Positions 1-10,725 of a stretch of 64,000 nucleotides of DNA are shown piece by piece. The stretch is from Polytrichum commune (lineage: Eukaryota; Streptophyta; Polytrichopsida; Polytrichales; Polytrichaceae): the NCBI GenBank assembly GCA_950295325.1, contig OX485809.1:1178001-1242000 (forward strand). Direction: 5' to 3'. The first letter of the stretch is position 1; each line of letters begins with the position of its first letter. The position numbers and the translations under genes are program-made. The notes below the pieces were generated by a model. The model saw nothing but the letters and a program-made list of their open reading frames with translations. It had not been told where the DNA came from and did no database searches.

Positions 1-300
1 TGATTGACTGATTGATTCCGTCACGCCATCCACACGAATTGCACTTCCAATGAGCGACAAAAAAATTCCACAACAAGAGGAAAAATGAAGAGAAAGAGAA
101 AGCGCAAACGAAAGAAAGAAGAGAAAATAATAAGATGAAAGTTCCGGAGAGCAGAGGAAGAGTGAAGAGAAAGGGAAAGCGAAGGGAAGGCAGAGAGAGA
201 GAGTGAGAGAGAGAGAGACAAACGAAAGGAAAGAATGGCGATGGTATTCCGCGTTAGGGTTTGGCGCTCCTCCTCCCCTCTTTGGTGTGGCATAAGTTAG
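1..300 (-). promoter_or_regulatory. possible 5' end / 5' leader of a minus-strand gene leaving the window
   Basis: Read on the minus strand, about 15-290 is strongly pyrimidine-rich, with CTCTCTCT runs (181-215 on the plus strand are the GAGA complement). This is typical of plant 5' leaders and core promoters. A 90-residue open frame runs through it, but its Leu/Ser/Phe composition only reflects the CT repeats, so I do not call it a protein. An ATG near the left edge is followed at once by a stop. The real start codon, if any, lies outside the window. Inference only. Confidence 0.3.
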
Positions 301-579
301 AGCAAGCGTAAATAATTTACTCTTATTTTTCTACATTTACTCCATTTAATTACCACACACAACATTTGTTCAAAATAGTATAAATAGGTAATGTTGATCC
401 TTTGCCAAAAGCATAGCAAATATGGAGAAAATTAGACCATGAATACTAACATCACTTCCATAATCTTATTCATGTCCATAACAGTGTTATGTGGGACTGA
501 TAATATTCCACGGACTATTTTCAAATAATGTTATGTCCCATTCACATATTGAATTCAGCCTTAAGAATGGCTGAATTTT

Positions 580-880
580 TTTTATGGTACTTAGTGTCAC
601 GTATACCATTTGCGAAGGGCCTAAACAAAGTAACTTATTTCAAGTGACAAATAAATAATCTACATCATGACATTCAGAGTAGCACATTGGGATGCTTTAG
701 ATGATAGGCTTGCAATCTGGTATGCAAGGGGAACATATTTTTGAGCACATTGATGACAAGTGTCATGTGTTTACATTTAAGTATGCAAGAGAAAGATATT
801 CTTGAACATATTAATGGCAAGTGTCATTTTGTACACTTTAGTCTGCTTGTAGACCATTGTGTAAGACAGGCATGTACCTC
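580..880 (-). repeat. interspersed element related to 19727-20242
   Basis: The stretch from 'tggtacttagtgtcacgtat' to the tract ending 'cctcataaca' is the reverse complement of most of 19860-20240. Shared stretches include 'cccttcgcaaat', the two 'acacttgcca'-type segments and the segment about cctcataacac. A second copy of the last segment occurs at 1818-1870, so the element may be interrupted by roughly 0.9 kb of unrelated AT-rich sequence. No coding capacity was seen. Confidence 0.5.
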
Positions 881-2408
881 ATAACACTATTGAACTCTAG
901 ATATCCGTGGATGGGGAAGGGAGCTCTAGATTTATCTATTCTTCTCTTTTTACTTGTCATTTATTATTTTGGTATGGTTGTTTTTCAATCCACAAATTCC
1001 ATGCAAAAATGCCCTCTTTTTCATCAGTTTTATTTTTATTCACTTTTCACGGGGAGTTCGTATGTACAAATTTTATTTTGATTGCTTAAGGGTTAAACTC
1101 CAATGAATTCATAGTTTTCTCTCCCCTATTCTCTACATGCTTTATGTTTGTAATTTGAAACTTGAATAATCCATATCTTATAACCTTTCACATTTAACAA
1201 AGATTAGCAATTAGTAAGATGATTCGTTATTAACCTTTCATATCTTTCATACTATGTTGACCTTTCAAACATGTCCTCTTCCATCCATTCTCATGCCATG
1301 CATGCACATGTGAATTCCATGTGGAATCATTTTGTAAGGTGCACACATCACATGAGATTTTTCGTTGACAACTAAAACCCCATGGAAATCTTATTTTAAA
1401 TTAACATTTATCACAAGTTTAGATCTTAATTGAAATATATAACTTTTTTCAAGATTTTCAAGATTTTCATTGAAAATTTCCAATTTTGTTTTTTCAACCC
1501 CAAGTTCATCCATAGTTGTGTAAGGAGAGTACTACATAATTTTTTTTTATCTGACATCTCAAGTTAAGATGTAGTAGGTGAGTTTTATTTTTAAATTTTT
1601 TAAAGAAGGGATCCTAGCAAGTTACTTACAAAATTTGATAATTTGTTATAAGTACGTGAAACATTATAGTCGTGTTTCAAATAGAAATTGGTATAATCTT
1701 CTATAATGCATTTATAGACAATAGGATTTTGGGGAAGAAAGATAGCAATAAAGGTCAAAGTCAAGCTCCCAAGAATTGATTGTACATGAAAACAAAAATT
1801 GAAATTCTCTAGCAATAGCATGTGTAAGAACAGGCATGCACCTCATAACATTATTGAACATTTTCATGCCAAGATATTAGTAAGAGCACTTCATTTCCAA
1901 GTATCATGAGATGATGCTTACGATGAAGTTTTTAATCATCAATGTAACCTAGCATGTGCTTCAAAATAGGATAGATGACACAATAACGCATGTAACAATA
2001 AATACCATAAACAATGTAGTACAAGTAGAATGGTTAATTTATTCTTGGATTTGTGGTGAAATCCTCCTTTGATAGGAATCCCTCCCATAAGAGGCTGAAC
2101 AATGTTGCCCTAGGGACGCATAACTTTTTAAAACTTTTTTATCATTTTAAGAAAAGTTTGTTGATGTTGTTGTCCTATACTTTAATTGGGGATGAGAGAC
2201 GAGTAACTATGTATGCTTGGTTTCAACAATTTCATATCAAGGGGAGGGACACCCCCCCCTATTTGTCAACAAAATACCAAGGAAGTGATTGGCTTAGGAT
2301 AGCCAAGTTGTCAAAGAATGGATATACATTTGTTTTTTATTTCTTTATTTTTTAGAAATACTTACATATTTAATTAATTCGGAATCCTTTGTGCAACTTG
2401 TAGTGACC
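881..2408. other. AT-rich intergenic sequence without recognisable gene
   Basis: Only short open frames with no recognisable motif or codon signal occur here. At 1818-1860 a duplicate of the segment at 862-895 (aggcatgyacctcataaca) appears, consistent with a repeat interrupted by an insertion. Nothing else could be supported. Confidence 0.4.
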
Positions 2409-2411
2409 TTA

Positions 2412-2914
2412 GGGCCACTTCACACACGAGATTGAGAGCCCGTGACCATTACACCTCAAGCACTCTCATTGGTGGAAAAGGCGCGCGGAGCCGGTCCAAG
2501 TTTGCTTCACACTACGCTTGAGGGACCAATGGAGTATGTGAATGCAAGATGGATGTTAAGTCTACGTGGATTCTTACATGACATCAAATGGATCATGTTT
2601 CATGGTCACTTGGACTATTTTCAAGAACCACTCTTTGGAGGTAGGCCTAACACAAAACTAAGAGACCGTGGCACTCTGAATGCTCACAACCATTGATTTA
2701 ATCTATGTTATCATGTGCAAGGACCCGCATGGATAGAAATTCATTGAAATAACATTCTATTGAGGGACCGGTCACATATGACCTCACACTACACTTGAGG
2801 ATCCGTGACCACACTACATGATTTTGGAGGTGTCATAGGACGGCCTTTGGACACTTTCTTTTGGGCTCTCACAATTTCATGGTCACGGCTCTTGGCTCGT
2901 GTGTGAAGTGGCCC
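2412..2914 (+). mobile_element. Harbinger/Tourist-like MITE, family H1, copy 1
   Basis: The element is 503 bp. It begins GGGCCACTTCACACACGAG and ends with the matching inverted terminus CTCGTGTGTGAAGTGGCCC. A TTA flanks each side (2409-2411 and 2915-2917), as expected for PIF/Harbinger-derived MITEs. The interior is non-coding; the 84-residue open frame inside it is a shadow. Full-length relatives lie at 60027-60530 and 61141-61639, and a diverged one near 18482-18853. Termini and TSD are read directly; superfamily is inferred from them. Confidence 0.85.
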
Positions 2915-2917
2915 TTA

Positions 2918-4280
2918 TTCCCCATATATCATGCCCATACCATGTCCACAAGGTCGTGATGTAGTGGAAGAAAACCTATACAAACTTGCTTAATATTGAG
3001 AACTTTTTGTAAACGCACAAGTATCCATACAATGTGTAAAACACATGTATCAAACACAACCTTGCATCTAAATAAATATGCACTACTACATGACAATACC
3101 AACTTCTCTTCAAATAATGTATGCACTACGAATGCACATGTTCATCTTGTTCAAGTTTTCAACATCTTCAAATAATGCTAAAAAGCTCAAAAACAATCTT
3201 ACGTTCACGTATCCCAACATAACATTGCTCAACCCAAGCCCAACATTCTTGAAGGAGAGGAGAAGGAACTTGGGCTAGCCAAGCTGAACCCATGATCTAG
3301 CACTAAGCGGGTTGTAAGCAACCAACCAACTTGTACCCATATCCATTTCATTACCCCAATTGTGCAAACATAAAAGGAGGAAACAAGTAAAGGGTGTTAA
3401 GAAAATTGTTTGTTGTTTGTAGCCATACAAACTAGAAATGGCATTATGAAGTGTGGGTTTTCGTCAATCCCGTATTTACTTATTCACTATGGCACAAGAT
3501 GCCCATTGCCAAATGCTAGTTTTTCTTAGCTTAAGGGCCACTTGTTGTTACCGTGAAGAGGTCGGGCACATGGGTCCTACTAACTTATGTCTCTTGTTAT
3601 CTTATTATTACCTCTCTAGATTGGCCACATGAGGCATTATAGTGGGCTTTGGCCTTTTTGTTCCCTTTTAATCTTAACCTTAGTGGGAATATTTGAACTT
3701 ACATGTTGCTTAGCTAGTCGCCATTCAACAATATATGACACGATGGAATCATGTTGTTTGATGCTTGAATCTTAAGCTCCAAATTTTGGGCAAAGCATGT
3801 GGCCAACATGATGTATTGTGTCCTACCTCCCATTGTCAAGGGTGGCAACTCGTCCATCTCTTTTGTTGCCCATGCAAGGGGTGGTAGTGTATATCAACCT
3901 TTAATGAATAACTTTATATATCATTGACCACACAATCAACTAGCAAGGTCCAAATTTTCCCGGAGATTTGCCCATTGGAACATAAAGAGTATACCCATAT
4001 TTAGAAGGGAGGATCCCGAGGGCGTAATTCTTGCATACCATCTACATAAAATATGTCACATGAAGATATTATGTTAGAGATATGGAATCTCCAATTGTTT
4101 GATAACATAATAATTAACAATCTTTTCATTGAAGTCGCCTGAGTAAACAACAACTTTCAATTTGGATGAAGATTTCAAAATATTTGAATCTAAGGTTCAA
4201 AGCCGCCAATGAAGGACAATAAATCCCCATAGATACCTAGACCCAAAGGGCATGATAACACTAGCAAATAATGTTGTAGA
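2918..4280. other. intergenic sequence, no gene recognised
   Basis: No open frame with recognisable motifs, no clear terminal inverted repeats and no RNA gene were seen. The stretch is AT-rich and resembles the rest of the repeat-laden spacer. Confidence 0.35.
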
Positions 4281-4284
4281 TTAT

Positions 4285-4700
4285 GGTATGCAACTTTAGG
4301 ATAAACATGTCTAATTTCGTTACTTATCTTAAATGAACACTTGTGTTTGAGTGGTGGGTAGTTAGGTGCAAATCTAATAACGGACACATGACAAACATGT
4401 GTTTGAAAGGAAATTTGTATATGTTCTCAAATTTGTTGCCCATTCTAGGCTTAATACCTAGTCAACATTTTATTTATTTATTTGGGTGATCTATGTAGCT
4501 TTCTTATGGCTCATTGTCAAGGGCTATGATAATTCATAACAATTCAAAATTTGCTCCAAAACTCTCCAAGATTGCTCTTGGCTTCTTCATATATAGATAG
4601 ATAGATATAATTTATTTGTGGATGCATAGGGAGTAAAACCGAGTAGTATAAGGCAACAAATGACAAAGTGTAACCAAATAAAGCCCCTGCCAAAAAAACC
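4285..4700 (+). repeat. interspersed repeat family R1, copy
   Basis: This shares a long diagnostic series of segments with 26270-26640: 'ttacttatcttaaatgaaca', 'gagtggtgggtagttaggtg', 'attctaggcttaatac', 'agtcaacat', 'gaattcataacaattc', and 'gagtagtataaggcaacaaa'. R1 is the commonest dispersed family in the window. Other copies or parts are at 5620-6100, 10740-11800 (tandem), 20260-20640, 21570-21690, 31930-32240, 32940-33290, 37770-38060, 52780-52990, 54290-54450, 56690-56840, 57010-57230 and 62880-63130. No coding potential was seen; class unknown. Confidence 0.6.
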
Positions 4701-5075
4701 CCAGGAAGCCGAATATATCATATTGAGAGAATCATTTATAGTTATTGCGATTGATCGCTCATCCAAAGAGCAAAAGCGCTACCTAACTCGTCACACACTT
4801 GCATACATGCACGTGCAATATCATCCATAATTGTGTGATTTTGTTCATGAATGATAAGTTATGATTGATAACCAACTTAAGTAGGAGGTGAACATGTTGC
4901 TTTTGCAACTCATCTCCTCTTGATGATTATCTAGGGTAGACAACCCTCATTCGGTAATTTTATAATAATATTATAACCCTTGTATATGAGTGGTATGTGG
5001 ATTGATGTGGCTCCAAGAACATACAAGGTAGATGAGCCTAAAAGCGACACTTTTGAACATTTTATCTATTCCATG

Positions 5076-5079
<4 letters not shown>

Positions 5080-5114
<35 letters not shown>
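5080..5114. repeat. (AT)n microsatellite
   Basis: An uninterrupted alternating AT tract of roughly 35 bp. Overlapping Tyr-Ile open frames on both strands are artefacts of it. Confidence 0.95.
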
Positions 5115-5116
<2 letters not shown>

Positions 5117-5619
5117 TCAATTTCCTAATGCTTCCTTGTCCAATTGGATACTTGTTGATTTCTTTCATAGATTTCTTTAAAATGATCAGCAATTGGCCAA
5201 AAGTTTTGAATTTGAATTGGTTATTTCTTAAACTCATTTGGCCAACATGTAACTAGTGGTCGGATCTCCCCATTTAGAGGTTGTGTCCCCCTTTTGTGGA
5301 ACAATTCTTACATTGCCTCGTCAAGTGGATAGATCCTAAATTAATCATTGTGATTGACCAAAGTCAATGCTATTCTTTAAGTGTTTTAAAATCCTTCTTA
5401 CACCACGACTATGATAGGCCAAAATTGGGATATTTTGTACTTAATGTTGCATATGATTGGTTCCATTTAACAATGGCTTACTTAGTGGCACTATGACACT
5501 CACATGTTAATTGATTAGAGATGAAAAATAGGTGTTGCCAAAATGATGGTGTTACTTTTAGGCTCATCTACCTTACCAAAAAGAAATGTGTCTAAAAGAG
5601 ATTGAATTGCACGCTCAAA

Positions 5620-6100
5620 ATATGAACACCATTCTAGGTTCTACAATTAACATACTTGGAGTGGCCTATATGAGTCACCATTTAACAATGAACAAGGAGA
5701 ACTGACCAGTAGTTACAAATGAATTGGTTGAGTTTGAAAAACAACTAGCCAAATTCAAGACTCTAAGAATATTCACAATCATTTTAGATGAAATTACAAA
5801 ATATACTTCAAATCAGTAAAGAAAAACCCGGAAGATGTCAACATGTAACCAATTAATAATGAAAACACTAGGATCTCAACCGATTGTGCCCAAATATCTC
5901 CCTGAGCACTGCCATTTAACAAGCATGAGAATCTTCACTTTGATATTATATAAGATATTCATACAAACTCCAAAAATTATGAGCAAAGTGGCTACAACCT
6001 CGATTTGGATTTGCTAACTATCTTGTACTAGCAAATCACATGTTTTATATCCTAGGAGTACGAGTGAGGCAGAAAAAATAACCATTTTAAGACCCATTTA
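5620..6100 (+). repeat. R1-family fragments
   Basis: Segments such as 'accattctaggtt', 'ttgatgagcatgagaatctt'-like tract (about 5915-5940), 'aaaattatgagcaaagtggc' and 'aatcacatgttttatatcc' match the R1 copies at 32940-33290 and 62880-63130. The order is the same, but the copy is broken and diverged. Confidence 0.45.
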
Positions 6101-6358
6101 CCTTTAGGGCTTTCTCAAAGTCAAGTCCTCAAATGGAAACTTTCCTTGCTTTTGTGCTGCTTGGGACTTGCAGTTTAGCCTGTCTGTACTTAACTTAGCT
6201 TAAGCTTATGTTGCACTAAGGGATGGGTCCTAATTGTGATTGCTAAATTTACCAATCCTAATGGTAAATCAACCTAGCTCTAAATTGACCTAAATGTCAT
6301 TGCGTTCACACCTATAGGTAATTGTACCAAAGATGCCACCTATTTAGAGCGGAGTATT

Positions 6359-6578
6359 ACACCATGTATGGTATTTAGTGTCACTTACTATTTGGGGTTA
6401 CGCAATGTTATAATTTTTATGGTTAATGTAATTGTTTACCAAGTAAAGATGTTCATTCTCTATATTGTCCAAACAACTAATTTGACATTTGTTTGTAAAA
6501 AAATGAGATGTACAGTACATATTTTTAGCATTACATAATTTCAAATAGTAAGTGACACTAAATATCATATCCGGTGTA
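6359..6578. mobile_element. MITE, family F1 (TACACC... terminus), uninterrupted copy
   Basis: A roughly 220-bp foldback. The left end reads TACACCATGTATGGTATTTA followed by GTGTCACTTACTATTTG. The right end, reverse-complemented, reads TACACCGGATATGATATTTA and then the same GTGTCACTTACTATTTG. It has no coding capacity. It serves as the empty-site reference for the nested copy at 38586-39829; another copy is near 50515-50742. Superfamily is not decided by the flanks. Confidence 0.7.
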
Positions 6579-6579
6579 C

Positions 6580-7880
6580 TCTTATTCACACATGACTGTC
6601 AATAAATTAACTCATGTGTCATGTGTCATCATGCCAACATGTCATGTACTCGTTACTCACTAACATGGTCTTTGAATTTAGCTCACCATCCTAATATGCA
6701 TGTGGTAAGTTACTACCGAGCTTAGGCGCTAAGAGTGTTGTTTAGGTTATATTAATGCGGTAACTTCACTTAGGCGTGTTAACTCAATGTATGAGGTAAG
6801 TTAACATGTAACATTACTCAACACTAGATGTTGCACCCCTAGTGCCGAGAGGTATGGTGGAATGATGCCCCCTTATGTTGGTCCACCCTTGCAAAATTAA
6901 CAGCACTCAACCTGCAACATAGCATTCATGAAAACGTCACATTCACACATGACGTTTTTCTTTTCTTTCAAGGGTGACTATGTTTTTTGTTTTGTGGAAT
7001 GCACTTGACCTTTGAAAAAAAAATTTGTAAAAATTTATGTTGTTGGCGAAAATTGCCTCCAAAGACCAATTCAAGCCAACCTTCTTTGTATTCAAGGAAA
7101 CGACACATACACCATTTTTAAGTGCCACATGACATTTGCACAAATACCATGTTCTGAGCATTGTTCACTTCACAATAATGAACCAACATATGGGGGACAA
7201 AATTCGATATGTGTAAACAACACAAACAAACAGTCAGACATGCGTGCCATTAAACAATCAAATTATCATTACAGAAGGGCCACGTGCTTGTTTGCTTGTC
7301 GACTGGTCGTGTGGAACCCGACACCTTAGTAGCAAGTCAACACACACCTACCCAAGAAATATGCTTACTAGGTCCAACCACGATAAGGTGTACCAAAATT
7401 GTGTCACATATCACCTTTTTCCATAGTCCTTGACACTCCTTCGAATAATTATCATGCTTTGATTTTGAACTTTACACATTGTTTAAAGTCAAGACTTAGC
7501 ATAATGATAAACATCGTCATCACATTTGATTAATCGTTTGTAGAGTTTCATCAATGTTTTTGCCTCAAATGTGAGTCCTTATGAAATGCAAGGACTCCTT
7601 TCTATTTAGTCTTCGGTGATTAGGGTTGCTTTTTGCACCCGTCACAAATCATATCAAACGCCCGTCACACCCGTCAAATATGCATCATGTAGACGTTTGG
7701 GGTTGTGGTTTTGGACATGTCCATGTTTGTGACGCATGCAAAAAGCAACCTTGTTTGTGATACACCTTATCATGGTTGAACCATGCACTGTGTATCAAGT
7801 ATCCTTCCTGGTCAATTTATGGGCTTACCCTAGGCTGCCACCCCTTTTAAAAAAAAGAGTGGCGGTACTAGGCTTTGTAA
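6580..7880. other. intergenic sequence left of the retrotransposon
   Basis: Short open frames only. The 105-residue frame at 7012-7329 shows no motif I recognise and has the Lys/Asn/His/Cys bias of AT-rich non-coding DNA. No RNA gene or clear element boundary was seen. Confidence 0.35.
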
Positions 7881-7913
7881 TGTTATGCAATGGGCAAGTG
7901 ATGAGCATTTCGG

Positions 7914-9200
7914 CAACTATGAGCCGAAATGATGGCCATACACCACACCCTCCGACTCCTGACCACCACATACTGTGATGAGCCAACACATATCTTCACG
8001 GACTGTCTTGATGTTCTATATTTATTAAACACGCAAATCAAACACCCTACACTACATAATAGCCACCCAGACAAAATTGTCCTTGAATCCATGTCCATAA
8101 TGCTACAATCCCGCACACAAATTACCACACTCCATAAAGTCAAAGCCCATGCTAACATAAACGGTAATGAACAAGCAAACACATTAGCCAAAATAGGATG
8201 TGAACTAGACCATAGAGATGTTGTAATGCCACACGAACATGCACACCCTACACCATACTACCTCCAAAAAGACTGGTGGCACTCAATGCAAGAAACTCCG
8301 GACAAAGGCCCTATAAGACACCTTGGAAAACACGTCCTCAAATATGATAAAAAACATAATTTAGAAGTCATAGCTAACCAAACACACCAACTACATAACT
8401 GGCTAGAAAACAAAGATATTGACAAAACGTTATCAAACAATTTTTGGACAAACCCCAATATCACAGACAAACAAAAAACATGCATAGTCAAATTCTGGAC
8501 GGGACATTACATGGGCCAAGCCCGAAAACAACTCTTTTTTGGTCGAGAAGCCTACCCATAAAAAACGTGCCCCATCTGCAACTCATTAGATGCATACACA
8601 TGGTTACATGTACTACTTAAATGCAAACAAAAACACATTCATGCACTAATAACAAAACGACATAACAAAGTTGTATGGGAAATACGTAAACTCATTTTGT
8701 CAAATAAAATATCTAGACACTATACACTCATGAATGCGGGAACATACAACGAACAACCCCAAGAAAATACAGTGCCAACATGGCTATTGCCATGCACATG
8801 TGGCACCCAGAGATGCCACTGCAACGCAAGATTTAAACCAGACATATTGTGCGTCATAGGACATCCATATAACCACCCCCACCAGAAACCCCTACAATAG
8901 GAGTCACCATACAATTTATAGAATTTACATACCGTAATGACAGATTCACTGCAGAAACCCTAGATAGGAAAACCACAAATAACCAACCACTCATCAATAA
9001 CATTATCTCAAGGGGATGGAATGTAGCCCCACTCATGGTATTAGTCGCAGGCGCAAGAGCCACTACACACATCCCATCAATGAAAAACTTGGAAACTTGG
9101 AAACAACACTTAAACTCCCTCTCATGAAAATAAAAACCACATTCCAACAAATTAACATCATCGCCACACAATATGCACACTCAATACTAGTCCACAAATG
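7914..9200 (+). pseudogene. retrotransposon ORF remnant: RNase H, zinc knuckle, restriction-like endonuclease
   Basis: The longest open part, 7929-8561, starts inside RNase H: AEMMAI just before it keeps the catalytic Glu, FTDCLD the Asp, and KVKAHANINGNEQANTLAK is the conserved C-terminal strand and helix (His and Asn/Asp site). A TAA at 8559-8561 interrupts the frame. The same frame continues with KTCPICNSLDAYTWLHVL and KCKQKHIHAL (CPxC...H...C knuckle), CTCGTQRCHC, then RFKPDILCVIG with the endonuclease PD. A stop at 8898 and a +1 shift lead to TIQFIEFTYRNDRF with the catalytic Glu, and a further shift near 9105 to the tail ending SILVHK. The domain reading rests on motif recognition; the breaks are directly visible. 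Confidence 0.75.
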
Positions 9201-9472
9201 AAGACTAGAGAACAAACAACCAATCACATACCTCCATGACCTAGCATAACTAAGTAACCTATCTTATAACCCGGCACACCACAACAAATAAACCAATGCC
9301 ACCTTACTGGAAAACACCTCTAAACAACTACCACATACTATTGGTTACCGGTTAACCGGCTATCTGCTACTAATATAGTGTCTACTCCCTGCAAAGGGTG
9401 AAGTAGTTCTACATCTAATGCCATCGCCCTAGGGCGGGGCTAAGGATGTTTTACGAACATACACTCTATTCA

Positions 9473-9497
9473 CTCCGGCCTCCTTTGGAGACCGGAG
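9473..9497 (+). other. 3'-terminal hairpin of the retrotransposon
   Basis: CTCCGG / CCGGAG forms a six-pair stem, then one C-A mismatch, then CTCC / GGAG around a TTT loop. It sits 12 bp before the 3' target-site duplication. A 3' hairpin is a plausible recognition structure for the element's reverse transcriptase in place of a poly(A) tail; that role is inferred. Confidence 0.6.
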
Positions 9498-9971
9498 TTC
9501 TTTTTCTTCTTATGCAATGGGCAAATGTGAATGTGGAATAATAATAATAAAACAATGTTAAGAAAATATACCCACAAATGTGAACATGCCTAAATCATTG
9601 AACTGAGCATAAGTCCTCTTCCAAAACATAAAACTTATTTAAAAAAAATAAACATCATTGCTTTTTATTTACGACGTGAATGGGAGCCCGTTCTTCCTTA
9701 CATTGATCCCATTTCACCAGGTGACAAGGTAGACATACTCCCTATCTTCCTTTAAACAATAGTTTATGACAGGGGGTTGGTCGTTTATGAGTTTTTGGTG
9801 AATAAGGTGTGGGTGTTTGGGTTCGTGGGGACAAGTCGACTGGGACTTGGTTGTTGTCGTGCTGTCTTTTGTTTAGGACAAGGTAAGGTAGAAATACCAT
9901 AACCCTTTAACCACCCTCTAGCCTTGCACTAGACCGCCATTATAATAGTGAAGTGCCATTTCTAAAATAGG

Positions 9972-10307
9972 TCATGGCTCATGCGGCAACTTTAATACGT
10001 GTACACTTAGTATAGCCAATGGGAGTCAAGTGTTAATGTACTCATAAGGTAACCAATTTAGGCGATGTTCTGTATGGAAATGTGGAGTACCGTGTTCGGT
10101 GTAGGGAGAATCTAGTGAACGAGTAGGGGTTTGGACAACTTTCCACTTTGAAAAATTGTAGCATTTTTTGTATAGGACAAAAAAACATGAAACAACTTGC
10201 ATTCTTCATGAATCATTCTCGTCTATCTTGGGAAATTATCTCATGATCGTCAGACCAGATATTCAATGCGAATCACCTCATTTTCACGGGTTATGGTATT
10301 TCTACAT
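9972..10307 (+). repeat. dispersed repeat of about 335 bp (pair with 59526-59862)
   Basis: Near-collinear with 59526-59862: shared tracts include 'cacttagtatagccaatggg', 'tttaggcgatgttctgt', 'taccgtgttcggtgtaggga', 'cttgggaaattatctcatga' and 'gggttatggtatttctac'. Similarity stops abruptly at both ends. It lies just upstream of the proposed first exon of the ligase gene. Class unknown; it could be a solo LTR or part of a larger element. Confidence 0.65.
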
Positions 10308-10491
10308 TATGTGAGGTATTTTGTGGCTATTTTGATGTGTGTGTTTCATGAGTTTTTTTTAAGGATCTCGAGGGGGTCGTCTTCCAACTCTAGCTTGTCT
10401 CTTGTTAACTGAAGTTAGGGATACGGTCCCATCAGGCTCACCGAGGCTCCTCGCTCGCAATAATGGATGATCGCCACGGGAATTGATCCGA

Positions 10492-10725
10492 ATGAGCTTC
10501 CGAATGAGCTCGGCCCTCCTTCTCATCAAAAGCCTCTCTGCATTCCCTGCAGCTTCCTCCTCCTCTTCTCCTCTTGTTTCCAAGCGGGCTTGTGGTCAAA
10601 ACCCGAGGAGCAGAATCAAGGTTTTTGAATGGCAGCGTGAAGGATTCAGCGATTCTTCACCCCTTTGGCACCTCCAATCTGGTCAAGTTTGCTCGCCCGT
10701 TTTCAGCTTCGACATTGCTGGCATG
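10492..10725 (+). CDS. HCS1: proposed first exon of the ligase gene (transit-peptide-like)
   Basis: A 78-codon stretch beginning at ATG 10492 (an alternative in-frame ATG is at 10504). It is rich in Ser, Ala and Leu with few acidic residues, as in plastid or mitochondrial targeting peptides. A donor ATG|GTAGAT at 10726 leaves phase 0, which matches the phase-0 acceptor at 12490 (CAG|GTCAAAGG). The tandem R1 array begins about 15 bp after the donor. Exon assignment is inference from composition, phase and position. Confidence 0.45.

Larger units (their letters stand above)
7898..9509 (+). mobile_element. 5'-truncated non-LTR retrotransposon (RNase H + restriction-like endonuclease type)
   Basis: The insertion is about 1.6 kb and is flanked by a perfect 15-bp direct repeat TTATGCAATGGGCAA (7883-7897 and 9510-9524), the signature of target-primed reverse transcription. 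The reverse transcriptase is absent, so the copy is 5'-truncated. What remains encodes, in order, the end of an RNase H domain, a C-x2-C type zinc knuckle and an endonuclease with a PD...E arrangement, then a 3' tail of about 0.3 kb ending in a perfect-looking hairpin (9473-9497). RNase H together with such an endonuclease matches the RLE-bearing non-LTR groups (R2/NeSL lineage, Dualen/RandI, Utopia). Assignment within these is inference. The copy is dead: it has in-frame stops and frameshifts. Confidence 0.8.

Noticed and set aside
21-293. 90-residue minus-strand open frame
   Set aside because: Its LSLSLS... sequence is only the translation of a CT-rich leader; no independent protein features.
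2442-2696. 84-residue open frame
   Set aside because: Lies entirely inside an H1 MITE and is not preserved in the other copies.
4971-5256. Overlapping open frames with Tyr-Ile runs on both strands
   Set aside because: Products of the (AT)n microsatellite.
10359-10583. 74-residue minus-strand frame
   Set aside because: Antisense shadow of the proposed ligase first exon; no motif.
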